A stretch of DNA of 53,134 bases from Gemmatimonadaceae bacterium (lineage in GTDB: Bacteria; Gemmatimonadota; Gemmatimonadetes; Gemmatimonadales; Gemmatimonadaceae): the NCBI GenBank assembly GCA_019752115.1, contig JAIEMN010000017.1, forward strand, positions 1-53,134, read 5' to 3'. Under the pieces are notes generated by a model. It was not told the origin of the DNA and did not search any database. It saw only the letters and a program-made list of their open reading frames with translations. The position numbers were made by a program, and so were the translations under genes. The first letter of the stretch is position 1; the number at the start of each line of letters is the position of its first letter. Of the stretch, positions 25,328 through 33,776 are shown one piece after another.

Positions 25328-25363
25328 GCCGGCCCCGGCCCCCTCACGGGGGCCGGGGCCGGC
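25328..25363 (+). terminator. Perfect 16-bp G/C hairpin after the sigma/anti-sigma pair
   Basis: A 16-base arm (25328-25343) is followed by the loop TCAC and the exact complementary arm (25348-25363). All 16 pairs are G-C. It sits 28 bases after the stop of the repeat protein and 42 bases before the chosen start of the next gene. Only three T bases follow closely (at 25370-25372), so it is not a standard U-tract terminator. It could act as a terminator of the tract-free type, an attenuator or an mRNA stabiliser. Confidence 0.75.
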
Positions 25364-25405
25364 GTGTACTTTCGGGACATCGTGCGCCCGACTGGAGTCG
25401 TTTCC

Positions 25406-28378
25406 GTGATTGCCCGCTTGCGCCGTTCCACCGGCCGGTTGCTGCTTCTGGCAACGGCCGCCCTTGTGCTGGGGCCGCGTCCGCTCCGGGCACAGTTTCA
25501 GGGCATCGAGACCGCCACCATTCGGCTGGTCTTCACGTCGCCGCTCCAGACCTATCTGGTGCCGCAGGTGACCGGGGCCTTCGACAATGCGCTCAAGGTC
25601 CACAAGCGCCTGTTCGACTATTCGCCCGACGGGCGCATTGATGTGCTGATGCACGATCTCTGGCACTATGGCAACGCCGGCGCGCGGCCGGTGCCGGAGA
25701 ACCACGTGACGGTCGGCATTGCCCCCTACGGCCACGAGTACGAGTCGGCGCCGGCCCCGGAGCGTATGGCGAGTTCGATGAACCATGAACTCGCGCATAT
25801 CGTCACGACCGACAAGGCCACGGCCGGCGATCGCTTCTTCCGGCGCGCCTTCATGGGGAAGGTGACGCCATCGGCCGAGATGCCGGTGTCGATGCTGTAC
25901 GCCTATCTGACCACGCCGCGCTGGTACTCGCCGCGCTGGTATCTCGAGGGGATTGCGACCTATCTCGAGACGTGGATGAATGGCGGGCTCGGCCGTGCGC
26001 TAGGGCCGTACGACGAGATGGTCTTCCGGACCCTGGTGCGCGACAGCCTGCCGATCTACGACGTGGTGGGGCTCGAATCGGAAGGGACGACCGTGGACTT
26101 CCAGGTCGGCACGAACTCGTATCTGTACGGCACGCGCTTCATGAGCTACCTGGCGCTGCGCTACGGGAACGATTCGCTGTTCCAGTGGGTGAACCGCCGC
26201 GAGGGGAGCGCCGGCTACTTCTCGACGCAGTTCCAGCGCGTGTACGGCCGCTCGCTCGAGGAGGAGTGGGGACGGTGGCTGGCGTGGGAGCGCACGTGGC
26301 AGCGTGACAATCTGGCAGCGATTCGCCGCCATCCGACGACGGCTACGCGCCCGCTCACCAAGCGGGTATTGGGCGGCGTCTCGCGGGCGTTCCACGACAC
26401 GGCCACGCACAGCGTGCTGCTCGCGGTGCGGTACCCCGGGCAGGAGGCGCAGCTCGCGCGCATCGATCTCAGGACGGGGCAGTTCACCCGCGTGGCGCCA
26501 ATCGTGGCCGCCGGTGGGCTGTCGGTCACGTCGCTGGCCTTCGATGCCACGAAGCGCACGGTGTTCTACACGACCAACAACAGCGACTGGCGGCACCTCA
26601 AGGCGCTCGATCTGGCCACCGGGCAGTCGCGCATGCTCCTTCGCGACTCGCGGCTCGGGGATCTGGTGTTCAATCCCGCGGACCAGAGCCTGTGGGGCGT
26701 GCGGCATGACAACGGCCTGTCCACGCTCGTGCGCGTGCCGGCGCCGTACACGGAATGGAAGCAGGTGTGGACGCTGCCCTATGGGCGCGATCTGTTCGAC
26801 CTCGACCTGTCGCCCGACGGCCGCACGCTCATCGGCTCGATGTCCGAAGTGAGCGGCGACACGCGGCTCGTGCAGATGCAGACGGCGGATCTGCTCGCCG
26901 GCAAGACCGAGTCGCGGGTCCTCTTCGAGTTTGCGGAGTGGGCACCGTCGAACTTCGTCTTCTCGGCGGATGGGAAGTTCCTGTACGGCTCGTCGTACTA
27001 CTCCGGCGTGTCGAACATCTATCGCTATGACCTGACGCGGCGGCGCATGCAGCCGCTCAGCAATGCGGAGACCGGCTTCTTCAAGCCATTGCCGCTCACC
27101 GCTGACTCGCTGATGGTGTTCGCGTACTCGCAGACGGGCTTCGTGCCGTCGATGATCGCGAATGCGGTGCCGGACAGCATCAGCGCGATTCGCTTTCTGG
27201 GGAACGAGATTGCTGACAAGCGCCGAGAGGTGCGCGACTGGATGCCGCCGCCGGTTTCGGAGCTGGGGCCCCAGCCCACGGCCGACTCGGCGCGCCCGTA
27301 TCGCGCCCGAGAGAATTTCGGGCTGAACAATGCGTATCCGGTCGTCGAGGGGTATCAGAACGCCCAGCGCGTGCTGGCCGTGGCGCCTGGCGTGCGCTTC
27401 AACTTCGCCGATCGCGTGGGGGCGACGAACCTCGAGTTCACGAGTTCGTACTCGCCCGACGGGCGGCTCGCGGCGGATGAGCGGCTGCATCTGCGCGCGG
27501 TCTTCCGCCATTGGAACTGGAAACTGACCGGGGCGCTCAATCGCGCCGACTTCTACGATCTGCTGGGGCCAACCAAGGTCAGTCGCAAGGGGTATGCGTT
27601 CGGGGCGCAGTACGGCCGCTCGCTGCGCATCGACGGGCCCACCTCGTACGGCTACACCGTGCAGGCCGCGACGTACGGCAATCTGGCGATCCTGCCGGAA
27701 TTCCAGGGCGTGTCCACGAGCTACAAGCAGCTCTCCACGCTCGCCGGCGATTTCTCGTACAAGTCGCTGCGCAAGTCGCTCGGGGCGATCGAGGACGAAG
27801 TCGGTCTGACGTGGAGCACGGCGGTGCGTTCATCGCTGGTGAACGGTGACCTGTACCCGCGCGCGACGCTCGATATCGCGAAGGGGATGCTGCTGCCCCT
27901 GAATCACTCGTCGCTGTGGTTCCGCGGCTCGGCGGGCACGCGTCTGGCGGGTGATCGGACCCAGCCGTTCGCGCGCTTCTACTTTGGCGGCTTCGCGAAC
28001 AACTGGGTGGACTATCGCGCCATCAAGCAGTTCCGCAACGCCGAGAGCTTCCCGGGGCTCGACATCAATACGGTGAGCGGAGCGACGTATGCGAAAGCCC
28101 AGGTGGAGTGGGTCTCGCCGCCGCTCCGGTTCCGGCATGTCGGCGTGCCGAGTGCCTACCTGCGGTGGGCCAATCTTTCGCTGTTCGGGACCTCGCTCAC
28201 GACCGATTTCTCCGAGACGGCGGCACGGCGCAGCTATCGCAGTGCGGGCGCGCAGGTGGATCTGCGCGTGGTGACGTTGTCGAATCTCGATTCGACGATT
28301 TCGTTCGGGTTCGCGATGGCGGCGGGGAGTGGGATCCCGTATCGCCGTGCCACCATGATCTCCTTCAAGATCCTGTGA
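25406..28378 (+). CDS. Exported gluzincin metallopeptidase with beta-propeller and barrel-like C-terminus
   Basis: 990 residues. GTG at 25406 is chosen because it opens a clean signal peptide (RLRRSTGRLLLLATAALVLG, cut near RAQ); the longer frame begins inside the hairpin. The peptidase MA-like domain spans about 30-300 with the zinc motif HELAH and the third ligand in WYLEGIATYLE. Residues 310-600 show repeated beta-propeller strands (VFYTTNNSDWRHLKALDLATG; LDLSPDGRTLIGSM). The last 300 residues alternate hydrophobic and polar residues and end SFKIL, like an outer-membrane barrel. It is probably a surface or periplasmic protease. The PrsW gene starts on its stop codon (TGATG). Confidence 0.87.
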   Translation: MIARLRRSTGRLLLLATAALVLGPRPLRAQFQGIETATIRLVFTSPLQTYLVPQVTGAFDNALKVHKRLFDYSPDGRIDVLMHDLWHYGNAGARPVPENHVTVGIAPYGHEYESAPAPERMASSMNHELAHIVTTDKATAGDRFFRRAFMGKVTPSAEMPVSMLYAYLTTPRWYSPRWYLEGIATYLETWMNGGLGRALGPYDEMVFRTLVRDSLPIYDVVGLESEGTTVDFQVGTNSYLYGTRFMSYLALRYGNDSLFQWVNRREGSAGYFSTQFQRVYGRSLEEEWGRWLAWERTWQRDNLAAIRRHPTTATRPLTKRVLGGVSRAFHDTATHSVLLAVRYPGQEAQLARIDLRTGQFTRVAPIVAAGGLSVTSLAFDATKRTVFYTTNNSDWRHLKALDLATGQSRMLLRDSRLGDLVFNPADQSLWGVRHDNGLSTLVRVPAPYTEWKQVWTLPYGRDLFDLDLSPDGRTLIGSMSEVSGDTRLVQMQTADLLAGKTESRVLFEFAEWAPSNFVFSADGKFLYGSSYYSGVSNIYRYDLTRRRMQPLSNAETGFFKPLPLTADSLMVFAYSQTGFVPSMIANAVPDSISAIRFLGNEIADKRREVRDWMPPPVSELGPQPTADSARPYRARENFGLNNAYPVVEGYQNAQRVLAVAPGVRFNFADRVGATNLEFTSSYSPDGRLAADERLHLRAVFRHWNWKLTGALNRADFYDLLGPTKVSRKGYAFGAQYGRSLRIDGPTSYGYTVQAATYGNLAILPEFQGVSTSYKQLSTLAGDFSYKSLRKSLGAIEDEVGLTWSTAVRSSLVNGDLYPRATLDIAKGMLLPLNHSSLWFRGSAGTRLAGDRTQPFARFYFGGFANNWVDYRAIKQFRNAESFPGLDINTVSGATYAKAQVEWVSPPLRFRHVGVPSAYLRWANLSLFGTSLTTDFSETAARRSYRSAGAQVDLRVVTLSNLDSTISFGFAMAAGSGIPYRRATMISFKIL

Positions 28379-29391
28379 TGTTCGCGCTCGGTGTCGCGTT
28401 GAGTGTGCTCCCGGTGCTGGTGCTGCTGGGGGCACTGGTGGTGATCGACAGCTACAAGCTGGTCGCCCTGCGCGCGGTCCTCCTCGCCGTTGGCGTGGGG
28501 GCGGCGATGGCGGCGCTCTGCTACGTGGTGAACCTCACGCTGGCCCCCGCGCTTGGCTGGCCCCTGCTGACGTACGCCCGCTACGTCTCGCCGGTGGTGG
28601 AAGAAGTGGCCAAGGCGTCGTTCGTGGTGTGGCTGTTGTCGCGCAATCGCATTGGCTTCGTGGTGGACGCCGCGATTTTCGGTTTCGCAATCGGCACGGG
28701 CTTCGCGCTGACCGAGAACGTGTACTACGTCCTGGCGGCACCGACCGCCCCGGTCTGGACCTGGCTGGTGCGCGGGATCGGCACCGCCGTCATGCACGGC
28801 TGCGCGACCGCCGCGTTTGCGATGGCCGCGCGCGCGCTGCATGGGCAGCAGGCGCAGCTGCAGCTCACGCGTCTCCTCCCGGGGCTGTTGCTGGGAATCC
28901 TGCTGCATTCACTCTACAATCACTTCCTGCTGCAACCGCTCACTGCGGCCGGCCTCGTCCTGCTCGTGTTCCCGTGGGTGGCGGTCTGGCTCTTCGAGCG
29001 CAGCGACCGGGAGACGCGGCAGTGGCTGGGCTCCGGCTTCGATACCGACCAGGCGTTGCTGCAGGCGATGCGTGCGGGGGCCTTGTCGGGCACCCCGGTG
29101 GGGACCTATCTGACGACGGTTCGCCAGCATTTCGATCCGGAAGTCATCGTGGACATGCTCTGCCTGCTTCGGCTGCGCGCCGAGCTGGGCATTCGCGCCA
29201 AGGCCGTACTGATGGCGCGCGAGGTGGGCTTCGAGATGGAGGCCGACCCGTCACTGCCGGAAAAGTTCACGGAGCTGCGCTACCTTGAACGGAGCATCGG
29301 CACGACGGGAATGCGTGCCCTGCAGCCGTTCCTGCATACCAGCACGCAGGACCTCTGGCAGTTGAACATGCTCAATGAGGGGAACGCATGA
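28378..29391 (+). CDS. PrsW-family intramembrane metalloprotease
   Basis: 337 residues. Its ATG shares the A of the previous stop (TGATG). About seven to eight membrane segments are followed by a soluble C-terminal 110 residues (SDRETRQWLGSGF onward). The glutamyl-protease motifs of PrsW relatives are present: PVVEEVAKAS, TENVYYV, VMHGCATAAF and LLHSLYNHFLL. PrsW makes the first cut in the anti-sigma factor RsiW in Bacillus. Here the one-pass anti-sigma-like protein is encoded two genes upstream, so it is a natural candidate substrate. The downstream phosphatase gene overlaps through ATGA. Confidence 0.9.
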   Translation: MFALGVALSVLPVLVLLGALVVIDSYKLVALRAVLLAVGVGAAMAALCYVVNLTLAPALGWPLLTYARYVSPVVEEVAKASFVVWLLSRNRIGFVVDAAIFGFAIGTGFALTENVYYVLAAPTAPVWTWLVRGIGTAVMHGCATAAFAMAARALHGQQAQLQLTRLLPGLLLGILLHSLYNHFLLQPLTAAGLVLLVFPWVAVWLFERSDRETRQWLGSGFDTDQALLQAMRAGALSGTPVGTYLTTVRQHFDPEVIVDMLCLLRLRAELGIRAKAVLMAREVGFEMEADPSLPEKFTELRYLERSIGTTGMRALQPFLHTSTQDLWQLNMLNEGNA

Positions 29392-30626
29392 ACCGACCCA
29401 TGTCCGCGCCACCGGCAACGGTGACGACGCTGCGCCAGCTCAACAAGGCCATGGTGGTCGGGCGGAAAGAGGACACGTTCGCAGAGCAGACCAACCTCCT
29501 GCTCGCGCAGCACTTTCTGCCGTACCCGATCGAAGACACGCAGGCCGCGCTCGAGCGGTTGCGGAAGGAAAAGTTCGATCTGGTGATTGTGGATGCCGAG
29601 GCCCCGGGGGGCGGCGGGCCGGCGTTTCTCAAGGCACTCCGTGCCGATGCGGCGCTGCGGGATCTGCCGGTGCTGGCGCGTTCGCCGCGCGATGATGCGG
29701 CGGCGCTGGACCAGTGCCTCGCGAGCGGTGCCGACGACTATCTCCCGCGGGAGTATGGCGCCGCCGTGCTCGGGCGGCGGATGAACGCGGCCATCGATCG
29801 GCATCGCATCAAGGACAGTGCGGCGATGCGCGATGAGATGCGCGTCGCGCGCCATATCCAGCGCGACTTCCTGCCGGAAACGTTGCCGTCGATGGCGGGC
29901 CTCGAACTGCAGGCGGCGCTGCATCCGGCCAAGCAGGTCTCCGGTGACTTCTACGACGCCTTCCCCTTGGCGACGGGGCAGCTGTTTTTCGTGGTGGGTG
30001 ATGTGTGCGACAAGGGGGTCGGGGCGGCGCTGTTCATGGCGCTCTTCCGCAGCCTGATCCGTGCGAGCGCCGATCCGGAGGGCGGTGGCGCCACGCAGGT
30101 CCGCAATACGGCGACGTACGCCGTGAGCACGGCGCCCGACGCCGAGACGCCCGCCGAGCTTCTGGTGCGCGTGGCGGAGTTCACGAACAACTACATCGCG
30201 CGTCTGCACGGGCGCACGAACATGTTCGCCACGGTGTTCATGGCGATCATCGACCCGCAGTCGGGAGCGTGCACGTATCTCAACGCGGGGCACGAACCGC
30301 CGCTGGTCGTGGGCGCGCAGGGGATCGTGCAGGAGTTCCGCCCGACCGGTCCGGCGTTGGGCATGATGCCGGATGTGCCCTTCGGCGCGGTGGACAGCAC
30401 GCTCGATCACGGCCACACGCTGTTCGCGTTTACGGACGGGCTGGTGGAGGCGCGCAATCCGAGCGGTGAAGAGTTCGGCAATGCGCGGTTGCGGGCGATG
30501 CTGCAGGGGAAGCCCGGCGAATCGGCCACGGCGCTCGTCGCGCGCTTCGTGAACGCGGTGCAGCTCTTCGGGCAGCAGGGGGATCCGCACGACGATCTGA
30601 CGCTGCTGGCGGCGACGCGGTTGTAG
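29388..30626 (+). CDS. Receiver-like domain fused to a PP2C (SpoIIE/RsbU) phosphatase
   Basis: 412 residues. Residues 20-135 look like a response-regulator receiver with the phosphoacceptor position in LVIVDAEAP; the conserved Lys appears to be Arg (LARSPRDD), so phosphorylation control is uncertain. After a linker helix (MRVARHIQRDFLP), the PP2C domain shows SGDFYDAF, GDVCDKGVGAALFMAL, LNAGHEPPLV, FAFTDGLVEARN and DDLTLLAA, the metal-binding aspartates of RsbU-type phosphatases. It probably dephosphorylates a STAS protein, for which the product of 22532-22864 is the nearest candidate. Confidence 0.93.
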   Translation: MNRPMSAPPATVTTLRQLNKAMVVGRKEDTFAEQTNLLLAQHFLPYPIEDTQAALERLRKEKFDLVIVDAEAPGGGGPAFLKALRADAALRDLPVLARSPRDDAAALDQCLASGADDYLPREYGAAVLGRRMNAAIDRHRIKDSAAMRDEMRVARHIQRDFLPETLPSMAGLELQAALHPAKQVSGDFYDAFPLATGQLFFVVGDVCDKGVGAALFMALFRSLIRASADPEGGGATQVRNTATYAVSTAPDAETPAELLVRVAEFTNNYIARLHGRTNMFATVFMAIIDPQSGACTYLNAGHEPPLVVGAQGIVQEFRPTGPALGMMPDVPFGAVDSTLDHGHTLFAFTDGLVEARNPSGEEFGNARLRAMLQGKPGESATALVARFVNAVQLFGQQGDPHDDLTLLAATRL

Positions 30627-30627
30627 C

Positions 30628-31140
30628 GTGTCCGTGCGCTTCGCGCTGGTGGGTCCGGAGGGGCCTCCGGTGGTGCTCGAGGCCGCACGGTTGCTGATGA
30701 GCGAGTACGCGGCGCTGCCGCATACCGCCGGGCGCTGGACGACGATCGAGGCCGACCTCGCCGCGCTCCCGAGCCCGTTCGTCCCCCCGCACGGTGCGCT
30801 CGTCGTGGTCTTTCTGGACGAGGCCGCGATGGCGTGCGGGGCAGTTCGCCTGCTCGATGCGCACACCGCGGAAGTGAGACGCATGTACGTGCGGCCGGCG
30901 GCGCGGGGGCGCGGACTTGGTGAGGCGCTCTTGCGCACGCTGCTCGCGCAGGCGCATGCGCTGGGGGCCGAGCGGGCGCGCCTGGATACCGCGCCCGAGC
31001 TGGCGTCGGCGATTGCGCTCTATCGTAAGCTGGGCTTCAGGTCTATTCCGCGATATCTGCCGGAGCAGCTGGATGATGCGGTGTGCTTTGAACGCGCGCT
31101 GCCGATTACTGAGGCGTTCGGCTCGCGGCCGGATCGGTGA
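30628..31140 (+). CDS. GNAT-family N-acetyltransferase
   Basis: 170 residues from GTG at 30628, one base after the phosphatase stop. Acetyl-CoA binding site: VRRMYVRPAARGRGLGEALL (R-x-x-G-x-G type), then the alpha3-beta region ARLDTAPELASAIALYRKLGF. The end RYLPEQLDDAVCFERAL fits small-molecule or amino-acid acetyltransferases. The substrate is unknown. Its TGA overlaps a GTG start of the tiny ORF that follows (GTGA). Confidence 0.9.
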   Translation: MSVRFALVGPEGPPVVLEAARLLMSEYAALPHTAGRWTTIEADLAALPSPFVPPHGALVVVFLDEAAMACGAVRLLDAHTAEVRRMYVRPAARGRGLGEALLRTLLAQAHALGAERARLDTAPELASAIALYRKLGFRSIPRYLPEQLDDAVCFERALPITEAFGSRPDR

Positions 31141-31202
31141 CTTCGGGCATATGGCATTTCCGCCTGCTCGAGGCCGAATATCGGCACGAGCGCGCAGGGT
31201 GA
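31137..31202 (+). CDS. Tiny ORF of 21 residues coupled to the GNAT gene
   Basis: GTG at 31137 overlaps the GNAT stop (GTGA) and gives MTSGIWHFRLLEAEYRHERA plus Gly before TGA at 31200. It lies in the same frame as the 38-residue ORF that follows, with only the stop and two codons between. The two may be one small gene of about 60 residues broken by a TGA. No known match; the evidence is frame, overlap and protein-like composition. Confidence 0.4.
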   Translation: MTSGIWHFRLLEAEYRHERAG

Positions 31203-31208
31203 CGGCCG

Positions 31209-31325
31209 ATGTACACGGCGTCGATCGCCGAGCACCTGCAGAGACTGGGAGCGAACCCCGGGTGGACGTGGATCCTCTCGGATCTCAAGACGGCGCTGGA
31301 GAGCGGGGAGCGGATGGCGCGATGA
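31209..31325 (+). CDS. Small ORF of 38 residues coupled to the sulfatase gene
   Basis: ATG at 31209 gives a 38-residue protein (MYTASIAEHLQRLGANPGW at the start, ERMAR at the end). Its TGA overlaps the ATG of the sulfatase (ATGA at 31322-31325). The composition, with amphipathic helices IAEHLQRL and ILSDLKTALESGERM, looks like a real small protein or the C-terminal half of one. I cannot name the family. Confidence 0.45.
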   Translation: MYTASIAEHLQRLGANPGWTWILSDLKTALESGERMAR

Positions 31326-32884
31326 CTCAAACCGGAGGTGTGCCGGTGTTGCGATGGATCGGGATACTGCTGATGATGCTCATGGCGCGCACCGCGCCGG
31401 CACAGCGTGCGTCGGCAGCGCCGCCACCCAACATCATCGTGTTTCTGGTCGATGATCTTGGCTGGCAGGACACGCAGGTCCCGCTGACCGGCACGCCCAC
31501 CGCGTTCAACCAGCGCTACCGCACGCCGCATCAGCTGGCGATGGCCGCGGCGGGGATGACGTTTACCGACTTCTACGCGGCGGCACCGGTGTGTTCGCCG
31601 ACGCGCGTGACGCTCATCACCGGCCAGAGCCCGGTGCGGACCCGCGTGACGAACTGGACGCAGCATGAGAACCAGGAGACGTCGGAGCCGTATCCCCTGC
31701 TGCTCCCGCCGGAGTGGAACCGGAACGGGGTGAGTCCGGTGCCGATGGCGCATGCCTTCACGGGGCCGCTGCTGCCGCAGCTGCTGCGCCGCGCGGGCTA
31801 TCGCACCATTCACGTGGGGAAGGCGCACTGGGGCGCGGTGGGCACGCCCGGCGCCGATCCGATGCGGCTGGGCTTCGATGTGAACATCGGTGGCAGCGGG
31901 GCTGGGCAGCCGGGGTCGTATCTCGCCAGCAAGCACTTCAGCTCGGGGCCCGGCGACGGGCAGTTCCGCGACGTGCCGGGGCTCGAGAGGTATTGGGACA
32001 CCGACACGTTCCTGACCGAAGCGCTCACCCTCGAAGCCAACCGTGCCATCGATGAGGCGGTGGCGCAGCGCAAACCGTTCTTCCTGCACTTCGCGCAGTT
32101 TGCGGTGCACACGCCCATCGAGGCCGATGCGCGCTTCCTGCAGCACTATCTTGACGCGGGGCTGCCGCCTGTGGAGGCGCGCTACGCCTCGCTCATCGAG
32201 GGCGTAGACAAGAGCCTGGGCGACGTGCTGGCGAACGTGGAGCGCCACGGGCTCACGAACAACACCATCGTGCTGTTCCTGTCGGATAACGGCGGGCTGT
32301 CGGCCCACACGCGCGCACCGCCGCAGCATGTGCACAATGCGCCGCTGCGCAGCGGCAAAGGGTCGGCCTATGAGGGCGGTATTCGGGTGCCGCTCATCGT
32401 GACGTGGCCGGGGCACGTGCGCCCCGCCTCGGTGAGCCACGCGCCCACGATTACCGATGATCTCTTTCCCACGCTGTTGCGCGTCGCCGGTGTGCGCGAC
32501 GTCGCCTCGCTCACCCGCGGGATGCTGGGCCGCGACTTGCGCGGCTTGCTCACGGGCGCGGGCGACGGCCGCTCGCCGCGCACCACGGAGCGGCCGCTCC
32601 TCTGGCATTACCCGCATTTCTGGGGCGTGAACGGCCCGGGGATCCAACCGTTCAGTGCAGTGCGGGTGGGACGGTACAAGCTGATCTACTTCTACGGGTC
32701 CAAGCGGTACGAGTTGTACGACGTGCAGTCGGATCTCGGCGAGACGACCGATCTGGTGGCCACACGACGTGCGGACGCCGTGCGCCTTGCGACGCTCCTG
32801 CAGCGCTCGCTGCAGCGGGCCGGGGCGCAGCTGCCGATCGATTCAGTCACCAGGCGGCCGGTGGTGATCGCGCCGCTGCGCTAA
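31322..32884 (+). CDS. Exported sulfatase (formylglycine type)
   Basis: 520 residues from ATG at 31322 with a signal segment (LRWIGILLMMLMARTAPAQ). Sulfatase active-site marks: metal-binding VDDLGWQD (Asp44, Asp45), CSPTR at 91-95 with the Cys to be converted to formylglycine, HVGKAHWG, FAVHTPIEA and LFLSDNGG. It removes sulfate from a sulfated sugar or aryl ester outside the cytoplasm; the converting enzyme must be encoded elsewhere. GTG at 31340 would be an alternative start, but the ATGA overlap favours 31322. Confidence 0.93.
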   Translation: MTQTGGVPVLRWIGILLMMLMARTAPAQRASAAPPPNIIVFLVDDLGWQDTQVPLTGTPTAFNQRYRTPHQLAMAAAGMTFTDFYAAAPVCSPTRVTLITGQSPVRTRVTNWTQHENQETSEPYPLLLPPEWNRNGVSPVPMAHAFTGPLLPQLLRRAGYRTIHVGKAHWGAVGTPGADPMRLGFDVNIGGSGAGQPGSYLASKHFSSGPGDGQFRDVPGLERYWDTDTFLTEALTLEANRAIDEAVAQRKPFFLHFAQFAVHTPIEADARFLQHYLDAGLPPVEARYASLIEGVDKSLGDVLANVERHGLTNNTIVLFLSDNGGLSAHTRAPPQHVHNAPLRSGKGSAYEGGIRVPLIVTWPGHVRPASVSHAPTITDDLFPTLLRVAGVRDVASLTRGMLGRDLRGLLTGAGDGRSPRTTERPLLWHYPHFWGVNGPGIQPFSAVRVGRYKLIYFYGSKRYELYDVQSDLGETTDLVATRRADAVRLATLLQRSLQRAGAQLPIDSVTRRPVVIAPLR

Positions 32885-32894
32885 CGCCGGAGGC

Positions 32895-33581
32895 TCACGC
32901 CGCCGGCGCCGCGTGACGCGTGACGGTCGCGGCGCGCTTCCGATACGCCTCCTCGGGGATCTCGGCCAACCGACTCTCCACCGGCGCGCCCAGTCCGTAC
33001 AGCCGCTGAAACGACATGATCAGCGGTCGCCACGCATCGGGGTCCACCCGATGCGCGTACCCCGGCAGGCGAATCGACTCAGCCACATGGACCGCCACGA
33101 TCCGCATCTCGAGTGCGATGAGGCCGCCGCGGCGGAGTGGGTCGCGCACCGCGAGCGGATGGACGGCCTCGAGCTCGGCCTCGAGATGCACCGGGCACTC
33201 CGCGACGCGCGGGACGTCCACCGCCGTACCGGGAAGCGCCGTCGCGCCGGCCCGCCCGAACTTCTCGCCTTCGTACGCATAGCCCATGGCGATCTTGTGC
33301 GGTGGCACCGGGTCGCTGGCGGTCGTACGGACGAGTCGATTGACCAGGTCGGACTGCTGCACCGAGGGCAGGTTGAGCACGCACTGACCCGTGCGCTGGA
33401 TGTTGGCCGGCGTGGCGGATCGGGCACCAAAGCCGAGCACGCAACTGGTCCCCAGCCACCACGCCGAGGACATCGGCGCGAGGTTGGCACTGCCGTCGGG
33501 ATTGCGGCTGGAGACCAGCACCACCGGCGTCCCGAAATAGAGGATGGCCGGATCGATGGCGACGTGGGTGTGGGCGGACAT
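32895..33581 (-). CDS. Flavin-reductase-like FMN-binding split-barrel protein
   Basis: 228 residues. ATG at 33581 has a strong ribosome site (GGAGG about 8 bases upstream), which rules out the much longer open frame. The split-barrel pattern is plain: ILYFGTPVVLVSSRNPDGS, NLAPMSSAWWLG, QCVLNLPSVQQSDLVNRLV and HLEAELEAVHPL. Members bind FMN and act as flavin reductases or related oxidoreductases; cytoplasmic. It is convergent with the sulfatase gene (10 bases between stops) and divergent from the DUF885 gene. Confidence 0.87.
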   Translation of the reverse strand: MSAHTHVAIDPAILYFGTPVVLVSSRNPDGSANLAPMSSAWWLGTSCVLGFGARSATPANIQRTGQCVLNLPSVQQSDLVNRLVRTTASDPVPPHKIAMGYAYEGEKFGRAGATALPGTAVDVPRVAECPVHLEAELEAVHPLAVRDPLRRGGLIALEMRIVAVHVAESIRLPGYAHRVDPDAWRPLIMSFQRLYGLGAPVESRLAEIPEEAYRKRAATVTRHAAPAA

Positions 33582-33776
33582 GAGCAACCTCCAAAGGCCG
33601 GGGCGCGGTGTGGATCCACGGGCATGCCGTGGGGACGGGCACACGATCGCGTGAGGCGGCGGTGCCGGGCGCTCCGATTGTTGCGCAGTCCCACGGACGG
33701 CTGGGGCACCACGGCGCGGCTGAATGGGCATCGCGGCCGGTTGCCGAGCGGTCGGTTGCCCCGCAGCTTCTGCCCC

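Noticed and set aside
23608-25431. 607-residue minus-strand open frame opposite the sigma and repeat genes
   Set aside because: It only mirrors the 27-base repeat of the plus strand (RFAERLLLGKLAERV-like units) and has no start context.
31137-31325. Selenocysteine at the in-frame TGA
   Set aside because: No convincing SECIS-like hairpin follows the TGA and nothing else in the window suggests selenium use; reported only as a split small gene.
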